In this document: positions 1 through 9,549 of the stretch, piece by piece | Position numbering within the stretch: the first letter of the stretch is position 1 | How the letters are laid out: each line of letters starts with the position of its first letter | Assembly: GCF_014696065.1 (NCBI RefSeq) | Contig: NZ_JACJPL010000015.1 | Coordinates: 62,001 to 126,000, forward strand | DNA from: Leptolyngbya sp. FACHB-261 | GTDB taxonomy: Bacteria > Cyanobacteriota > Cyanobacteriia > FACHB-261 | Reading direction: 5' to 3' | Length of the DNA: 64,000 nt | The notes under the pieces: generated by a model | What the model was told of the DNA's origin: nothing | Seen by the model: the letters and a program-made list of their open reading frames with translations, nothing else | The model's database searches: none | Program-made: the position numbers and the translations under genes

Positions 1-555
1 ACTATGGCTGAGGCGGCAGCCAATGCGCTGCTGAAAACTCTAGAGGAGCCCGGTCAGGCGACGCTGATCCTACTCGCTCCTAGCACAGAAGCCTTACTAC
101 CAACTCTGGTGTCTCGGTGTGCTCGCGTGCCTTTTCACCGACTGTCTACTCAGGATATGGCCTTGGTGCTAGAGCGCTGTGGACATGCCGCCATTCTGGA
201 GCAGCCTGAGGTCCTGTTGATGGCTCAGGGTAGCCCTGGGGCCGCCATTGAAAGCGCTCAACAGCTCACTCAAATTCCTACAGCAATCCTGCAACTTTGC
301 GAACTATTACCAGCAACGCCTCGCGAAGCGCTGACTCTCGCCAAGCAAATCAGCAGCCTGGAGCCTGAGGTGCAGTTATGGTTAGCCAGTTATCTGCAAC
401 AGCGCTATTGGCGCATCTCGACCCGCCCTGATCTGGGCTTTCTCAAGACTTTAGAGGAAGTACGTAGCCAACTGGTCAGCTATGTCCAGCCTCGCCTGGT
501 GTGGGAAGTCACGCTTCTGCAAGCTGTAGCAGTGGATCCGGCAGGTCACTGCTAA
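1..555 (+). CDS. holB: DNA polymerase III subunit delta' (C-terminal part)
   Basis: The reading frame is already open at base 1, so the N-terminal part (Walker A and zinc module) lies outside the window. The visible 184 residues begin in the conserved AAA+ segment with NALLKTLEEP, then LILLAPSTEALLPTLVSRC, the sensor 1 to arginine-finger region of clamp-loader subunits. The rest is the helical collar domain, poorly conserved as usual. The product would act in the clamp loader that places the beta sliding clamp on DNA. The ATG at base 4 is internal to the domain and is not the true start. The gene is convergent with the HEAT-repeat gene that follows. Confidence 0.85.
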   Translation, partial: TMAEAAANALLKTLEEPGQATLILLAPSTEALLPTLVSRCARVPFHRLSTQDMALVLERCGHAAILEQPEVLLMAQGSPGAAIESAQQLTQIPTAILQLCELLPATPREALTLAKQISSLEPEVQLWLASYLQQRYWRISTRPDLGFLKTLEEVRSQLVSYVQPRLVWEVTLLQAVAVDPAGHC

Positions 556-591
556 CGCCACGCGCAACTTACCTTTATTACAGGTGGGCTA

Positions 592-1248
592 TTACAGGTG
601 GGCCTTCGCCTCGCGGGAGACCAGTTCCGATTCATCGTTTTGCATTTGTTGCAGCACGCTTAGCGCTTCCGGACCGCCTAAGCGCCCGAGTGCCTGCACA
701 ACTCGATAACGCATTTGCCAATCTGGATCTTGGGCAAAAGGCACTAGCAGGGGCACGGCTTCAGGGTTGCCAAGTTCTCCCAAAGCGCCAACTGCGGCGG
801 TACGCACTAAGTCAGTGTCCGAAGCTAGAGCTTTAGTGAGTAGGTGGATTGCTTTTGGATCTCCCAATTCACCCAAAGCAGCAATCAAGCTCACCTGGAC
901 CAGCCACTCGTTTTCCCGCTCGTAGACCTGGCATAACTCGTCCAGAACCTCTGGCTGCTTGAGCGCGCCTAAGCAGTCAGCAGCAGCAGCGCGAACATCA
1001 GCCTCTGGATCATTGAGCAGACGGTCGCGTAGGAGTTCGAGAGCCCGTGGCAAATCTTGCGGGCCCAAAGTATCCATTTGGCTCAAGGCGGCATAGCGCA
1101 CCCGAGTATTTGTGTCCTGGCTAGCCGTGTAAGCCAGCTCGAAGGCAGGAGCTAACTCTAGCTGGCGTATTTGGTTGACTGCCCGCAGGCGGTCTCCATA
1201 ATCTTCAGAGCTGAGTAGCTCGCGTACAGACTCCGGCGTAATGGTCAT
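592..1248 (-). CDS. nblB: HEAT-repeat protein, NblB family
   Basis: A 218-residue all-helical protein made of about six HEAT repeats with typical motifs such as VRYAALSQMDTLG, DVRAAAADCLGALK and LVRTAAVGALGELG. Length and wording match cyanobacterial NblB, related to phycobilin lyases (CpcE/PecE) and needed for phycobilisome breakdown during nutrient stress and for tetrapyrrole handling. The longer frame to 1284 starts at a poorer codon; the ATG at 1248 gives the usual MTITPESVRELL start. Being a HEAT protein, a general scaffold role is the alternative. It ends 36 bases from the convergent holB. Confidence 0.8.
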   Translation of the reverse strand: MTITPESVRELLSSEDYGDRLRAVNQIRQLELAPAFELAYTASQDTNTRVRYAALSQMDTLGPQDLPRALELLRDRLLNDPEADVRAAAADCLGALKQPEVLDELCQVYERENEWLVQVSLIAALGELGDPKAIHLLTKALASDTDLVRTAAVGALGELGNPEAVPLLVPFAQDPDWQMRYRVVQALGRLGGPEALSVLQQMQNDESELVSREAKAHL

Positions 1249-1331
1249 AGGTTGAGATGCAACAAGAATAAGGTCAGGCAACAAGCCTAGAAAGGGGCAT
1301 CAGGTCAGTTTTTTAGGGGTGTTTAGGGGCT

Positions 1332-1790
1332 CTACTCAGCAGCCATGGCTCGCACAATGTCACCGCGAGTCACGATGCCGATTACCCGATCAGCACTGTC
1401 TACTACGGGCAAGCGGTTGATCTTGCGGTCAGCCATCACTCGTGCAGCTTCCCGTAAACTGGCTGCAGCAGTGATCGTGATCGGTTTACGAGTCATGACC
1501 TCGCCGACAGTTTGCCCCAAAGCCTTTTGTAGGTCTCGCTCATAGCGATTGGGGCTTTCGAGGTAGATCACACTGTCTAGAAACAGAATATAGGCTGGCG
1601 GTACCGCTCCAGCTTCCTGCCGCATTAAATCTGTTTCTGACAGCACCCCCACTAACTTGCCATCTTCAGCCACAACAGGAAAGCCACTAATCCGACGTTC
1701 TGCCAGGATTTGAATGGCTTCCTTCAAAGGGGTTTCAGGCCGCACCACAACCAGGTCTCGGGTCATGATGTCAGCAACTGTTTTGGTCAT
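1332..1790 (-). CDS. Two-CBS-domain protein
   Basis: A 152-residue protein consisting of two CBS domains. The first (about residues 1-60) starts with VADIMTRDLVVVRPETPLKEA and contains RRISGFPVV; the second (about 90-150) has VGEVMTRKPITITAAASLREA and RKINRLPVVD. Such stand-alone pairs bind adenine nucleotides or related ligands and act as energy or redox sensors on partner enzymes (CBSX-like in phototrophs). An insert between the two CBS units (PAYILFLDSVIYLESPNRYE) is common in cyanobacterial members. The ATG at 1790 was preferred over a GTG at 1811 because it starts at the conserved domain edge. The partner is not shown by the context. Confidence 0.85.
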   Translation of the reverse strand: MTKTVADIMTRDLVVVRPETPLKEAIQILAERRISGFPVVAEDGKLVGVLSETDLMRQEAGAVPPAYILFLDSVIYLESPNRYERDLQKALGQTVGEVMTRKPITITAAASLREAARVMADRKINRLPVVDSADRVIGIVTRGDIVRAMAAE

Positions 1791-1913
1791 AAGCTCAGGA
1801 ACAGGCCTCACGGCAGCGCTGGACTGTGCTTATTGTAGGAAATCACCAGCGCTGAGCAGGAGTCGTTACAGGACTTAACCTAGCTCCAATGCCACAGGAG
1901 GGAGCCATGTCCT

Positions 1914-2120
1914 CTAGTAAGCCAGCGTCTCTAGAGTTTCGCGTAGATAGGAACGCACTAGTTCATCGGGCAGAGTGTTGGGGTCGATGCCCTGATGACC
2001 TAGGCGTTCTTGATGCCAACGGCTGAAGCCTGAGCTAGAGAAAATAACGCGCTTCAGGCTCTCCCAGGTCTCGGGATCAGACAGGGAATCAGAACACTGA
2101 GGAGAGAGCGGACGACTCAT
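1914..2120 (-). CDS. Small conserved hypothetical protein (68 aa)
   Basis: A short soluble protein with no recognised domain. The C-terminal half (WHQERLGHQGIDPNTLPDELVRSYLRETLETLAY) looks like an ordered helical module with regular hydrophobic spacing, whereas the N-terminal 20 residues are serine- and proline-rich. It starts with ATG but no clear ribosome-binding site is visible. No function is assigned. Confidence 0.55.
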   Translation of the reverse strand: MSRPLSPQCSDSLSDPETWESLKRVIFSSSGFSRWHQERLGHQGIDPNTLPDELVRSYLRETLETLAY

Positions 2121-2235
2121 AGCAGCACGGGAAGCAAGTGAGGATTCGAGAGCGAACCTGGTTAGACGCGGCTCACTCCTTCAGGATAGCCCGACTCCTC
2201 AAGCTGAGTTTGTCACTGCAAACACTTTCCAGCGC

Positions 2236-3111
2236 CTAACCAGCATTCTCAGGGCTGTCAGTAGCGGGGGGATCCTCAATGGTGGCGGTAGGTATTTCAT
2301 CTGTCCTTGACTCAGTCGTCTCCTCTAGTAGCTCTGAGTCTGCCCAAACATCGTCTGCTGCCTCCGCCAAGGTTGAAGCGACAACAGCCCCTGCTGACGC
2401 AGGTTCCGTAGCAGAAGGGTCAATCGCAGGCAGTTCAGTGACAGAAGACCCAGTAACAACAGGGGGAGTCACCACAGGGGTTTCAGCCATGAGTGGTTCT
2501 GATTTCGGTAGAATTTGCTGAACTTGCCAGCCCAAGAGCGTGAAATCAACGTCGACTTGTTCAGTTGGGTAAGGCTCTAAAGACTCAAAGCTGAGTTGAC
2601 TAACAGTCAGAACCCGCAACACGCTGAGGGGCACTTGCAAAAACAGGTTGGCTGCCAGAAAACCTGCACCAGCAAGTAGTAGACCGAGCAACCGCCAGCT
2701 TGCTGGTAAAGGCGCAATGTCAGCAAGCAACGGAGATAAATCGTAGAGGCGTCGCAGCAGGAGGACCATCAGGACCGCCCCCACCACTGTTACAACCCGA
2801 GTTAGAGGAGTTTTGAACAGGCGCAGCACACGCCGCTGATTATCAGTGAGAACGGTCGGTTGCAGGCAGACCGCTATGATGCTGAAAATATCGAAAGGCT
2901 TATACCACTGCATCCACAGGATTGGGCCAATGCCAATCGCAGCAACCAGCAAAAGCTCCAGTTCTACCGGCAAGGCTGGATTGCCAACGGCTAAGCCTAA
3001 CGTGCAAACCCATAGCGCCAGAGGCACAGCCGCCAGACCTGCTAAATGGATCCACAGGAAAGGCTCATCCCAGAAGGGGGGCAGCCCTTTGCGAGCGGCG
3101 GCAACGGTCAT
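2236..3111 (-). CDS. Low-complexity-tail membrane protein
   Basis: A 291-residue protein with four to five hydrophobic segments in the first 180 residues (for example FLWIHLAGLAAVPLALWV and LLGLLLAGAGFLAANLFL), then a cytosolic tail rich in Thr, Pro, Ala, Glu and Val. This layout and its place right after infB match a cyanobacterial family annotated as low-complexity tail membrane protein. The function is unknown. A hairpin terminator separates it from infB, so it probably has its own promoter in the 120 bases between them. The ATG at 3111 was chosen because GGTGA lies just upstream; a TTG at 3126 is the alternative. Confidence 0.75.
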   Translation of the reverse strand: MTVAAARKGLPPFWDEPFLWIHLAGLAAVPLALWVCTLGLAVGNPALPVELELLLVAAIGIGPILWMQWYKPFDIFSIIAVCLQPTVLTDNQRRVLRLFKTPLTRVVTVVGAVLMVLLLRRLYDLSPLLADIAPLPASWRLLGLLLAGAGFLAANLFLQVPLSVLRVLTVSQLSFESLEPYPTEQVDVDFTLLGWQVQQILPKSEPLMAETPVVTPPVVTGSSVTELPAIDPSATEPASAGAVVASTLAEAADDVWADSELLEETTESRTDEIPTATIEDPPATDSPENAG

Positions 3112-3176
3112 GACATCACCTAACAAGCTCAGCTAAGAAAACCAAGTTCAGTCTAAGACAGATCGGCCTAAAACAA

Positions 3177-3207
3177 AGTGGCTGCCTTCCAGTAGGAGGC
3201 AGCCACT
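3177..3207 (-). terminator. Rho-independent terminator after infB
   Basis: On the minus strand, AGTGGCTGCCT pairs with AGGCAGCCACT, an 11-bp perfect stem with a 9-base loop, followed by TTGTTTT. It begins 26 bases after the infB stop codon and is oriented to end the rimP-nusA-ylxR-infB transcript. Confidence 0.8.
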
Positions 3208-3232
3208 CTAATGAGATGCAGTTAGCTAGGCA

Positions 3233-6200
3233 CTACGAGGCTGATAGAGTCCGTCGCTTAGACACCATGCGGAAGCCTTCGATAATGTCCCCTTCTTGCC
3301 AGAGCTGGAAGTTGTCAGAGCCAACGCCGCACTCATAGCCGGAGGCCACTTCGCGAGTATCTTCCTTCATGCGCTTGAGCGAATCCAGGTTGCCCTCGAA
3401 GACCACTTCACCACCCCGCCGCACACGCATGCGAGAGTTGCGGACCAGTTTGCCTTCCTTGACATAACAACCGGCGACCGTACCGCGACCGACTGGGAAA
3501 ACAGCTCGAACCTCTGCCTGGCCCAACGCTTCTTCGACCGTTTCGGGATCCAGCAAACCTTCCATCGCACCCTGGATATCCTCCAGGAGCTTGTAGATGA
3601 TGTTGTAATCCCGTACGTCCACACCCAAGCGGTCAGCCGCTTGCCTTGCGCCTGGGGCAAGGGTGGTGTTGAAGCCCACGATAACGGCGTTACTGGCTGC
3701 GGCTAGGTCAACGTCAGTTTCACTGATCTCACCTGGAGCAGACAGCAGCACCCGAACCTGCACTTCGTTTTGAGGCAGTTGTCCCAGAGCACCGAGGATA
3801 GCCTCGACTGAACCTTGTACGTCGGCTTTGAGAATCAGGTTGAGTTCCTTTAGCTCGCCTTCCTGAGCTTGAGCCGATAGGGTGCCCAGGGTGACACGGC
3901 GCGAGAACATCGACTGCTGCAGTCGGCTGGTGCGCTGGGCATCGGCCCGGTTGCCCGCTGTAGCGCGAGCGAGTCTTTCGTCCGTGAAGACTTCAAACTC
4001 ATCACCTGCTGCAGGTACATCGCTCAGACCCAGCACCTCTACCGCAAAGGAAGGAGTAGCCACGTCAACTCGCTTGCCTCGGTCATCGACCAGGGCACGG
4101 ACCTTACCAAAGACCGGGCCCGCTAGGAGGATATCGCCTACATGCAGGGTACCGTTCTGAACCAACAAGGTAGCCACTGGGCCTCGGGCCTTATCCAGGT
4201 GAGCCTCAATAACTGTACCTTTGGCCTCCCGACCTGGATTGGCTTGCAGATCTTCTACCTCAGATACCAGCAAGAGCATCTCCAGCAGGGTATCCAGGTT
4301 GTCACCGGCAATAGCACTGACCGGGACCATAATCGTGTCACCGCCCCACTCTTCGGGGACTAGACCGTGCTCACTCAGCTCTTGCTTCACCCGATCGGGC
4401 TGTGCATCGGCTTTGTCGATCTTGTTGATAGCAACCACGATTGGCACTTCTGCAGCCCGAGCGTGGCTGATCGCCTCAATCGTCTGCGGCCGAACCCCAT
4501 CGTCTGCGGCTACAACCAGAATCGCAATGTCCGTGACCCGAGCACCGCGTGCCCGCATAGCGGTAAAGGCTTCGTGACCCGGCGTGTCTAGGAAGACAAT
4601 CTGCTCTGGCTCGCCATTGTGCTCCACCTCTACGTGGTAGGCCCCAATGTGCTGAGTAATGCCCCCAGCCTCGCCCTGAGCCACTTTAGTCTTACGGATC
4701 GAGTCTAGAAGGGTTGTCTTACCGTGGTCGACGTGACCCATGATCGTGACCACCGGCGGACGGCGGATCAAGTACTCCAGATCTTTTGCATCCAGCATCT
4801 CCGTGACCTTACGGGCCGGAGCAGCTAGTTCCTGAGTCTCGACTTCAAAGCCCAGATCTTTGGCAACTGCTGAGGCAGTCTCGATATCCAAGCTCTGGTT
4901 GATATTGACCATGGAACCTTTGAGGAACATGGCCTTGATGATGTCAGTCTCGGGAATATGCAGTTTCTGAGCGAGCTCCTGCACTGTGAGATCGCCAGTC
5001 AGCACCAGGGTTGTTGGTTTCTCCTGCTCTTGCTCTTGGTTACGACGTTGTTCACGACGGTCACGAGCTGTATGACGGCGTCCACCAGATGCAGGTGTAA
5101 CCTTTGCTGTTACCTGTCGGGGCTGAGCTGTCTTCTGCTTGGGTCGAGCTGCTGGTCGGGCCAGAGATAGGCTGACTTCAATGGCAGTTGATGCCGTACC
5201 GCTGGCATCTTCGAGCAGCTCCTCATCTTCGTCCACAATGTAGACGGGACGGCGTTTGGTTTTGCCCGCCGCCTTGAGCTTCGCCATTTCATTGGCTTCA
5301 TCCTCAGCTTCCTCAGCCTTGCTGCGCTGCTTCGGCGGGCGTGGCGGTGTAGGCCGATTGAGCAACGACACACTGTCATTAGGATCAGTCGCTACCGAGC
5401 CGGGAGCAGAACCACCGGGATTGCGAACTGGGCGAGGCAGCGTGGAGGGTGCTTGTGGGCTACCAGGCTGAGCAGGCCGTGGACGCTGTAAGTCCAGATT
5501 GGGACGCTCAGGACGGCGAATGCCCTCAGTTCCTTCACGACGTCCAACAACTGGAGCAGGCGCTGCCGTCTGCCCATCCTGCTCGCCACGAGCTGCTGGG
5601 CGCTTAATTAATGGGCGATTGGTGAGGCTGCGGGGCTCACGGGTGGCGAAGTCTTGAGAGGCTGTTCCCTCCGGAGCGGCCAACTCGGCAGCAACCCGTC
5701 GGTTAGCATCGCCATTGGTTTGAGGCCGAACTGGGGCGCTGCGTAAAGGTGCACGGGCTGGCACTTCAACGCTGGGAGCAACACTAGGCGCAACATCTGC
5801 TGGGCTACCAGCATCTGCTGCCGGTATAGATCGTGCTGGCAATTCTTCCGAGCGAGCTGGTTCAGGAGCCCTTTTTGGGGCAATGCTGCGTTCCCCAGCT
5901 GCACGCTCAGGTGTGGGAACTGGGCGCTCGGGTAGTGATCGGTCTGTCCCCCCTGGGCGCACCGGGCGCACCGGAGGATTCGCGGCGCCAGCACCAGCAG
6001 CACGCGGAGTTACAGGAGCTGTGGGACGAGGGGGTGCTGGGGCCGGAGATGAGTCACCCAAATCTGGAGCCTCCGCGCCATTGCTAGCGGGTTTCTCCGG
6101 TGGGGGAACCAAACGGACAGCAGGCTTACGGACCTCCAAAATCTGCTGCTTCTTGGGCTTTTGCACCAGGTTTTGGGCAGAGGGAGTGGGGCGATCTGTC

Positions 6201-6409
6201 ATCGATGAGGACGAATGGGATGGAGTGCTGCTTGGGGATCGACTGTACTTTTCAGCGGCGGTGCGGATGCGCTCGGCTTCAGCGTCACTGATCGTGCTGC
6301 TATGACTTTTGACTGGAATCTTTAATTGCTCACAAACTGCAAGGATATCTCTGTTGTCCAAATCCAACTCTTTAGATAGCTCGTAAATTCTCACTTTGCC
6401 GCTACTCAT
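3233..6409 (-). CDS. infB: Translation initiation factor IF-2
   Basis: A 1058-residue IF-2, the GTPase that places initiator tRNA on the 30S subunit and promotes subunit joining. The first IF2N module is at residues 1-50 ([20 protein letters not shown]). A roughly 350-residue Pro/Ala/Arg-rich linker follows, then a second IF2N, then the G domain with G1 [10 protein letters not shown]3 DTPGHE and G4 NKID, then domains II-IV. The ATG at 6409 was chosen because family homology starts there; the frame runs open 78 bases further without conservation. The long basic linker is typical of cyanobacterial IF-2 and makes spurious antisense frames. Last gene of the operon. Confidence 0.97.
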   Translation of the reverse strand: MSSGKVRIYELSKELDLDNRDILAVCEQLKIPVKSHSSTISDAEAERIRTAAEKYSRSPSSTPSHSSSSMTDRPTPSAQNLVQKPKKQQILEVRKPAVRLVPPPEKPASNGAEAPDLGDSSPAPAPPRPTAPVTPRAAGAGAANPPVRPVRPGGTDRSLPERPVPTPERAAGERSIAPKRAPEPARSEELPARSIPAADAGSPADVAPSVAPSVEVPARAPLRSAPVRPQTNGDANRRVAAELAAPEGTASQDFATREPRSLTNRPLIKRPAARGEQDGQTAAPAPVVGRREGTEGIRRPERPNLDLQRPRPAQPGSPQAPSTLPRPVRNPGGSAPGSVATDPNDSVSLLNRPTPPRPPKQRSKAEEAEDEANEMAKLKAAGKTKRRPVYIVDEDEELLEDASGTASTAIEVSLSLARPAARPKQKTAQPRQVTAKVTPASGGRRHTARDRREQRRNQEQEQEKPTTLVLTGDLTVQELAQKLHIPETDIIKAMFLKGSMVNINQSLDIETASAVAKDLGFEVETQELAAPARKVTEMLDAKDLEYLIRRPPVVTIMGHVDHGKTTLLDSIRKTKVAQGEAGGITQHIGAYHVEVEHNGEPEQIVFLDTPGHEAFTAMRARGARVTDIAILVVAADDGVRPQTIEAISHARAAEVPIVVAINKIDKADAQPDRVKQELSEHGLVPEEWGGDTIMVPVSAIAGDNLDTLLEMLLLVSEVEDLQANPGREAKGTVIEAHLDKARGPVATLLVQNGTLHVGDILLAGPVFGKVRALVDDRGKRVDVATPSFAVEVLGLSDVPAAGDEFEVFTDERLARATAGNRADAQRTSRLQQSMFSRRVTLGTLSAQAQEGELKELNLILKADVQGSVEAILGALGQLPQNEVQVRVLLSAPGEISETDVDLAAASNAVIVGFNTTLAPGARQAADRLGVDVRDYNIIYKLLEDIQGAMEGLLDPETVEEALGQAEVRAVFPVGRGTVAGCYVKEGKLVRNSRMRVRRGGEVVFEGNLDSLKRMKEDTREVASGYECGVGSDNFQLWQEGDIIEGFRMVSKRRTLSAS

Positions 6410-6522
6410 CCACACTTCCCTCTTCGAACGCGATTGGTTGCTACATGGTGGTTTGCTCTGCCATGACGGGTAACAAACTGAACTCACTGGGTAGACAGGG
6501 GCACGAAACCAGTAATCTCGAC

Positions 6523-6840
6523 CTACAACAGTCCCTCTCCAGTTCTCCCTTGGTCTACCTGATGAAAGCCCGGCTTGGCTGTGCTTGGCAGCGTACCGAG
6601 CCGTTGCTGAAGAATCTGATAAATCTCATCAGGAACAGGAACTTTGAGGGCTCGTCCTAGGCGATCTTTGCGGCGGGCTACTGCTAAGCACTCTGCTTGG
6701 GGGCAAAGATAAGCGGAGCGACCCGTTCCTTCCAATTGTACTTTTCGCGACGGATATGACCGCACAATCCGCCAAAAACTTGACCGATGATCGATCCGAC
6801 GGCAGCTCAGACAGCGACGATAGTTAGGCTTCGATCTCAG
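6523..6840 (-). CDS. ylxR: YlxR-family RNA-binding protein with a non-AUG start
   Basis: The frame reads [42 protein letters not shown] on the minus strand, given here as positions 6825-6700; the Cys-x2-Cys pair, YPS and GRSAYLC are hallmarks of the YlxR (DUF448) fold. YlxR is a small RNA-binding protein always found between nusA and infB. An in-frame TGA sits at 6861-6859 and there is no ATG, GTG or TTG between it and the Cys-x2-Cys motif. The candidates are CTG at 6840 with GAGGAGG ten bases upstream, or ATA at 6849. A GTG at 6765 would delete the Cys motif. The gene would start 6 bases after the nusA stop, so coupling is likely. Confidence 0.8.
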   Translation of the reverse strand: MRSKPNYRRCLSCRRIDHRSSFWRIVRSYPSRKVQLEGTGRSAYLCPQAECLAVARRKDRLGRALKVPVPDEIYQILQQRLGTLPSTAKPGFHQVDQGRTGEGLL

Positions 6841-6845
6841 GGGAG

Positions 6846-8204
6846 CTATTCCTCCTCGTCATAGACGGGCTCTGCTGTGGAGGGGTGATCAGAGGCATCC
6901 TCGTCATGGGAAAGGGAAGCGCTACCGTTAACCTCTTCGTCCTCTTCAGCATACTCATAATCGTCGTCATCGTCGTACCCGTAAGCCTCTGCGTAGGCAG
7001 CCTCTTCTTCAGCGCGGCGAGCTGCAATCTGGGCGGCTAACTCCTCAGCCTTTCGGTCTTCAGCTTCGTAGTCGTACTTGGCAGAATCCTTAATGTCAAT
7101 TTTCCAACCTGTTAGGCGAGCAGCCAGACGCACATTTTGCCCTTCCTTACCGATAGCCAAGCTCAGCTGATCTTCACGCACTAGGACATGCGCTTGGCGC
7201 TCCTCCGGGTTCATCAGGCGGACTTCGTCCACACGAGCCGGGGAAAGGGCATTAGCGATGTAAATGGCCGGATCGGGCGACCAACGGATGACATCAATCT
7301 TTTCGCCCCGCAACTCAGAGACAACGGCTTGGATGCGAGATCCCCGTGAACCAATGCAGGCTCCGACCGGATCAACATCGCGTTCGAGAGTGTCTACTGC
7401 TATTTTAGTCCGGGGACCGACGGAACGGGTAGGGGGGTTAGCTTCGCGAGCGACAGCCACAATGCGTACGATCTCATCTTCGATCTCGGGCACTTCGTTG
7501 GCAAACAGGTAGACCACCAAGCCAGCATCAGCTCGTGAAACTAGCAGTTGTGGGCCACGGCGCGAACCCTCACACACTTTCTTGAGATAAACCTTGTAGG
7601 TAGCGTTGGCTCGATAGGGCCGTTCGTTGGGTAGTTGATCGCGGTGAAGCAATTCGGCTTCTACTTCAGGTCTGCCAAAGCCACTGCTAACCGCCATGAT
7701 CACAGAGCGACGCTCAAAGCGGAGCACCCGCGCTTGCAGGACTGTGCCTTCTAGATCCTGGAATTCTTCCTGGATCATGCGGCGTTGTTGGTCACGCAGT
7801 TCTTGGGCCAGTACCTGCTTGGTCTGAATAGCTGCCATGCGCCCGAACTCGGTCTGGTCCGGCGTAACATCTACCACAACTTCTTGACCAGATTGAGCTT
7901 CCGGCGCAACTTCCTGCACCTCGGATAGCGAGATCTGGTGATCAGAGTCGTTGACCTCTTCGACAATGGTCTTGGTGGCAAGGACCCGGAAGCCCTCCTC
8001 CTCAACATCCAACTCCACGTCGAAGTTGTCGAAATACTCATCTTCAAAGCTTATAGCTTCAGCTTTATAGGTCTTGCGGTAACGCTCGTAGCCCTTGAGC
8101 AGAGCTTTACGCAGGGCCGTTTGGACGGCATGCTTGGGCAAATTGCGTTCACGGCTGATGACTTCAATCATCTCGCCAAGCCCGTGCAAACTGACCATCG
8201 ACAT
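6846..8204 (-). CDS. nusA: Transcription termination/antitermination factor NusA
   Basis: A 452-residue NusA. The N-terminal RNA polymerase-binding domain covers about residues 1-125, then an S1 domain (about 135-200), then two KH domains including the conserved block PVGACIGSRGSRIQAVV. It ends after KH2 with a very acidic tail (DDDDDYEYAEEDEE), without the E. coli-type acidic repeats, as usual in cyanobacteria. It controls pausing, termination and antitermination. AGGAGA lies 8 bases before the ATG. Second gene of the operon, 58 bases after rimP. Confidence 0.96.
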   Translation of the reverse strand: MSMVSLHGLGEMIEVISRERNLPKHAVQTALRKALLKGYERYRKTYKAEAISFEDEYFDNFDVELDVEEEGFRVLATKTIVEEVNDSDHQISLSEVQEVAPEAQSGQEVVVDVTPDQTEFGRMAAIQTKQVLAQELRDQQRRMIQEEFQDLEGTVLQARVLRFERRSVIMAVSSGFGRPEVEAELLHRDQLPNERPYRANATYKVYLKKVCEGSRRGPQLLVSRADAGLVVYLFANEVPEIEDEIVRIVAVAREANPPTRSVGPRTKIAVDTLERDVDPVGACIGSRGSRIQAVVSELRGEKIDVIRWSPDPAIYIANALSPARVDEVRLMNPEERQAHVLVREDQLSLAIGKEGQNVRLAARLTGWKIDIKDSAKYDYEAEDRKAEELAAQIAARRAEEEAAYAEAYGYDDDDDYEYAEEDEEVNGSASLSHDEDASDHPSTAEPVYDEEE

Positions 8205-8262
8205 TGCTTGTTCTCCTGAACTCTTCGGTTGTGCGTCTTAGGGGCAAGGGGCAGGTGAAGGG

Positions 8263-8724
8263 CTAGCGGGGGTCTTGGAGCTGAACTTTTGCCACTGCAT
8301 CTCGTGGCAAGACGACAGTACGACCCTTCTGGTTGATGTAAACAGCAGTTTCATCTCGTTTAATCAATTGCCCTGACCATTCCTTGCTGCCCTCAAGAGG
8401 GTCATGGGTACTTACCAGAACTGCAAAGCCCTTGAAGGCTGTAAATTCACGGTCACTGCTCAGCGTGCGGGAAGCGCCTGGGCTGGATACTTCTAAAACG
8501 TAAGCGCCTGGTAGTAGATCAGCCTCGTCTAGAGCTGGTTCCAATGCCTGGCTCATCCGCTCACAATCATCCAAGCCGGTGTCCCGCTCTAGATTGCGAA
8601 TGTCAACCCGAAGGACTGGTGGATTCTGATTGGTATGAAACACTGCTCCGACCAGTTCAAGACCCAACTGCTCGGCAATGGGAGTTGCCAAACTCAGAAC
8701 CTGGGGAATGACAGGATGACTCAT
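8263..8724 (-). CDS. rimP: Ribosome maturation factor RimP
   Basis: A 153-residue RimP, needed for 30S subunit assembly. It carries the two-domain layout: an N-terminal alpha/beta domain with the conserved LRVDIRN and [16 protein letters not shown] blocks, then an SH3-like barrel containing [14 protein letters not shown]. First gene of the rimP-nusA-ylxR-infB operon, the conserved order in bacteria. A terminator-like hairpin lies 25 bases upstream of its ATG. Confidence 0.93.
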   Translation of the reverse strand: MSHPVIPQVLSLATPIAEQLGLELVGAVFHTNQNPPVLRVDIRNLERDTGLDDCERMSQALEPALDEADLLPGAYVLEVSSPGASRTLSSDREFTAFKGFAVLVSTHDPLEGSKEWSGQLIKRDETAVYINQKGRTVVLPRDAVAKVQLQDPR

Positions 8725-8748
8725 AAGCTTTCAGCTACAACTGACAAT

Positions 8749-8773
8749 AAAAAAAGTGGGCTTGACCCACCTT
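8749..8773 (-). terminator. Terminator-like hairpin just upstream of rimP
   Basis: Read on the minus strand: AAGGTGGG, loop TCAAG, CCCACTTT, then T residues (seven in a row). The stem is 8 bp with one G-T pair. It ends 25 bases before the rimP start. It either ends transcription from eda, 118 bases upstream, or is an attenuator in the rimP operon leader. Confidence 0.7.
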
Positions 8774-8890
8774 CCATGAAATGCTCCATCTCACGAAATC
8801 TGGCACTTGGCATCCCAGCCAGTAGGACTGGCAGCGACACACTGCTCCTCTAGTGTAGCGCAACCACCAAAAGTGGGTGTTTCTAGGCAG

Positions 8891-9532
8891 TTAGGCTCTA
8901 TTTTTGTTCTGCAGACTCTGTGCTAGACAGCGGCAGCGTTCGGCAATGCGATGCCAATCTTGGGCGGCAACCAGGGATTTCGGGAACAGGCTGCCTGCCA
9001 AGCCCACTGCAATGGCTCCGGCCTGCAAGAAAGCAGCGGCATTTTCCATGGTAATGCCACCCGTTGGCACTAAGGGGATAGAACCTAGTGGCCCCTGCAA
9101 ACTTTGGACATAGGCAGGCCCACCAACGCTACCAGCTGGAAAGACTTTGACGCTACTTGCTCCTCCCTGCCAAGCTCTCACAATCTCTGTGGGCGTTAAT
9201 GCTCCGGGTACTAAAGGAATACCAGCAGCATTAGCGATAGCAATGAGTTCTAGGTCGGTGTGAGGACTGAAGCAGAACTGAGCACCACAGGCAAGCGCTT
9301 GCTCCAGCATCCCCCGGTTGAGTAAAGTACCGACGCCGATCACGCAGTCGGGCAGTTCTTGCCGCAATCGGGGCACGAGCCTTTCAACTCCCGGCGTATC
9401 CCAAGTAATCTCCAGTAAGCGGAGATCCCCAGCCGCCGCTGCTAAGGCCAACCGATGGGCACAGCTAGAGTTTCGGCTGCGAATTACAGCAATGGCGCGA
9501 TGCTTACGCAAGAGAGCGAGCCAGGCGTTCAA
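8891..9532 (-). CDS. eda: KDPG/KHG aldolase
   Basis: A 213-residue class I aldolase of the 2-dehydro-3-deoxy-phosphogluconate / 4-hydroxy-2-oxoglutarate family, which cleaves KDPG to pyruvate and glyceraldehyde 3-phosphate in the Entner-Doudoroff route. Family blocks: AVIRSRN near the N-terminus, LEITWDTPG with the general-acid glutamate, VIGVGTLLN, FCFSPH, IPLVPGALTPTEI, and the Schiff-base lysine in SVKVFPAGSVGG, with the phosphate loop PTGGI. Full length for the family. No edd-like dehydratase lies in the window. The cupredoxin gene is 17 bases upstream on the same strand; a shared transcript is possible but not functionally obvious. Confidence 0.9.
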   Translation of the reverse strand: MNAWLALLRKHRAIAVIRSRNSSCAHRLALAAAAGDLRLLEITWDTPGVERLVPRLRQELPDCVIGVGTLLNRGMLEQALACGAQFCFSPHTDLELIAIANAAGIPLVPGALTPTEIVRAWQGGASSVKVFPAGSVGGPAYVQSLQGPLGSIPLVPTGGITMENAAAFLQAGAIAVGLAGSLFPKSLVAAQDWHRIAERCRCLAQSLQNKNRA

Positions 9533-9549
9533 AACAGCCCACCAGACAA

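Noticed and set aside
5833-6305. Long plus-strand frames opposite the infB linker
   Set aside because: They result from the Pro/Ala/Arg codon bias of the IF-2 linker on the other strand.
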